A stretch of DNA of 62,836 nucleotides from Saccharothrix sp. (GTDB taxonomy: Bacteria > Actinomycetota > Actinomycetes > Mycobacteriales > Pseudonocardiaceae): assembly GCF_031180885.1 (NCBI RefSeq), contig NZ_JAPSLK010000047.1, positions 1 to 62,836 of the forward strand, given 5' to 3'. The translations under genes were made by a program, and so were the position numbers. Positions within the stretch are counted from its first letter, which is position 1. Each line of letters opens with the position of its first letter. The notes beneath the pieces are model-generated. The model saw nothing but the letters and a program-made list of their open reading frames with translations. It was not told the origin of the DNA and ran no database searches. This document shows positions 62,045 through 62,836 of this stretch, in pieces.

Positions 62045-62834
62045 CGATCTCCGGCCACGCCCCGAACAGGCTCACCGGCCTCCGGTCCACCACGGGCAAC
62101 CCCCTCAGGTCGGCGTCATGCACCAGCAACACCGCCCGCCCACCGGGCACCAGCACCCGCCGAACCTCCCCCCAGAACCGCTCGACCTCACCGACCACCG
62201 CCACCTGCCTACCCCAGGGCGGATTGCCGACGACCAGATCCACCGACCCACTCGCCACCGGCAACCGCCCCGCATCCCCCACCGCCCAGCCGACCCGCCC
62301 CGACACCGGTCCGCCAGCCACAGGCCCAGCGGTCGCGGATTCGGCGGTCGGCGTGTTGGCGACGGCGGCGGCGATCGCGGCGGGTTCGACGTCCACCCCC
62401 AGAACAGTCGACGCGGTCGGCAGGTGCGCGGCCTCGATCGCGATGGTCCCCGTCCCGCAGAACGGATCCACCACCCGCGAACCCGCCCGCCCGGGCAGCC
62501 CGGCCAGGCGCACCATCGCCGCCGCCACCGGCGGGTGCAACGCCCCCGGCCGCGACACCCGTCGATAACCCCTGCGGTGCAACGGCCGCGAACCAACCCG
62601 CAACCCCACCACAGCCCGATCCCCGGCCACCATCACCCGCCACGACAACCCGCCCGCCGGCGGCACCCGCCCCCCACGCCGCCCGTGGTAAGCCACCCCG
62701 AGCGCCGCCGCCACGGGCTCACCAACCGCGTCCTCCACGTCATACCGAGTGAAGTTCCGCCGCCCCAGAAAAGACCCCGAAACGTCCACAGTGGACCAGA
62801 CTCGCCCGACCCCAAAAGCGGCCAAGGAACTCAC
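62022..62834 (-). CDS. THUMP/RlmL-Trm14-like RNA methyltransferase (5' end beyond window)
   Basis: At least 270 residues; the frame is open to the window edge, so the N-terminus is probably missing. A THUMP-like segment (RNFTRYDVEDAVGEPVAAALG) is followed by SRPLHRRGYR, then the methyltransferase core SRVVDPFCGTGTIAIEAA, VLGVDVEP and the catalytic NPPWG motif. The NPPW motif marks N-methylation of a guanine or adenine base. It probably modifies tRNA or rRNA guanine N2. Confidence 0.8.
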   Translation of the reverse strand: MSSLAAFGVGRVWSTVDVSGSFLGRRNFTRYDVEDAVGEPVAAALGVAYHGRRGGRVPPAGGLSWRVMVAGDRAVVGLRVGSRPLHRRGYRRVSRPGALHPPVAAAMVRLAGLPGRAGSRVVDPFCGTGTIAIEAAHLPTASTVLGVDVEPAAIAAAVANTPTAESATAGPVAGGPVSGRVGWAVGDAGRLPVASGSVDLVVGNPPWGRQVAVVGEVERFWGEVRRVLVPGGRAVLLVHDADLRGLPVVDRRPVSLFGAWPEIVTIAAGG

Positions 62835-62836
62835 GA

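Overview
The window is very GC-rich. Gene density is high, GTG starts are frequent, and many start and stop codons overlap. Together with an AftD-type arabinofuranosyltransferase, its DUF2613 partner, three large AfsR/SARP regulators and a cytochrome bd operon, this points to a filamentous actinomycete, probably of the order Pseudonocardiales. That placement is inference: there is no rRNA or other marker gene here.

Left part (1-10.6 kb): cell-envelope glycan genes. They are two SAM methyltransferases, a DUF2613 mini-protein (too short for routine ORF calling), a polytopic membrane protein, a MOP-type flippase, AftD and a membrane-anchored VWA protein. From 10.6 to 31 kb come several independent modules. 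These are an aldo/keto reductase with a divergent XRE regulator; a membrane protein plus two-component system; a GntR regulator; a decayed M28 peptidase; LysR divergent from cydABDC; a flavin reductase and MarR pair sharing a clear palindromic operator; and a TetR divergent from a truncated sigma factor and a virginiamycin B lyase. A secreted NlpC/P60-like protein and a first AfsR-type regulator follow. From 31 to 37.7 kb there is an MFS efflux pump with a degenerate flavodoxin-like protein, a second AfsR-type regulator preceded by four 11-bp-spaced SARP-like repeats, and a CoA-transferase-like protein.

The most interesting part is 38.3-46.7 kb, an 11-gene, almost fully translationally coupled operon. 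It encodes a sugar phosphate cyclase of the valiolone-synthase type, four cupin-like proteins, a zinc dehydrogenase, an SDR, a VOC protein resembling valiolone epimerases, a UbiA prenyltransferase, a small Pyr4-like membrane terpene cyclase and an FAD epoxidase-type monooxygenase. Read as a pathway, the first part makes and tailors a C7 cyclitol. The last three genes form the prenylation, epoxidation and cyclisation cassette known from fungal meroterpenoids. A cyclitol-derived meroterpenoid is therefore the likely product. No polyketide synthase or prenyl diphosphate synthase is present in the window.

Right part (46.7-62.8 kb): a dipeptide-type ABC transporter and a glutathionyl-hydroquinone-reductase-like protein lie between two inverted copies of a ~400-bp palindromic intergenic repeat. 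Next come an LUD-domain protein and a cytochrome P450, a third AfsR-type regulator, an M43 metalloprotease, a LuxR remnant, two small unknown proteins, and a THUMP-type RNA methyltransferase running into the window edge. Related palindromic repeats also occur at the left edge (1-240).
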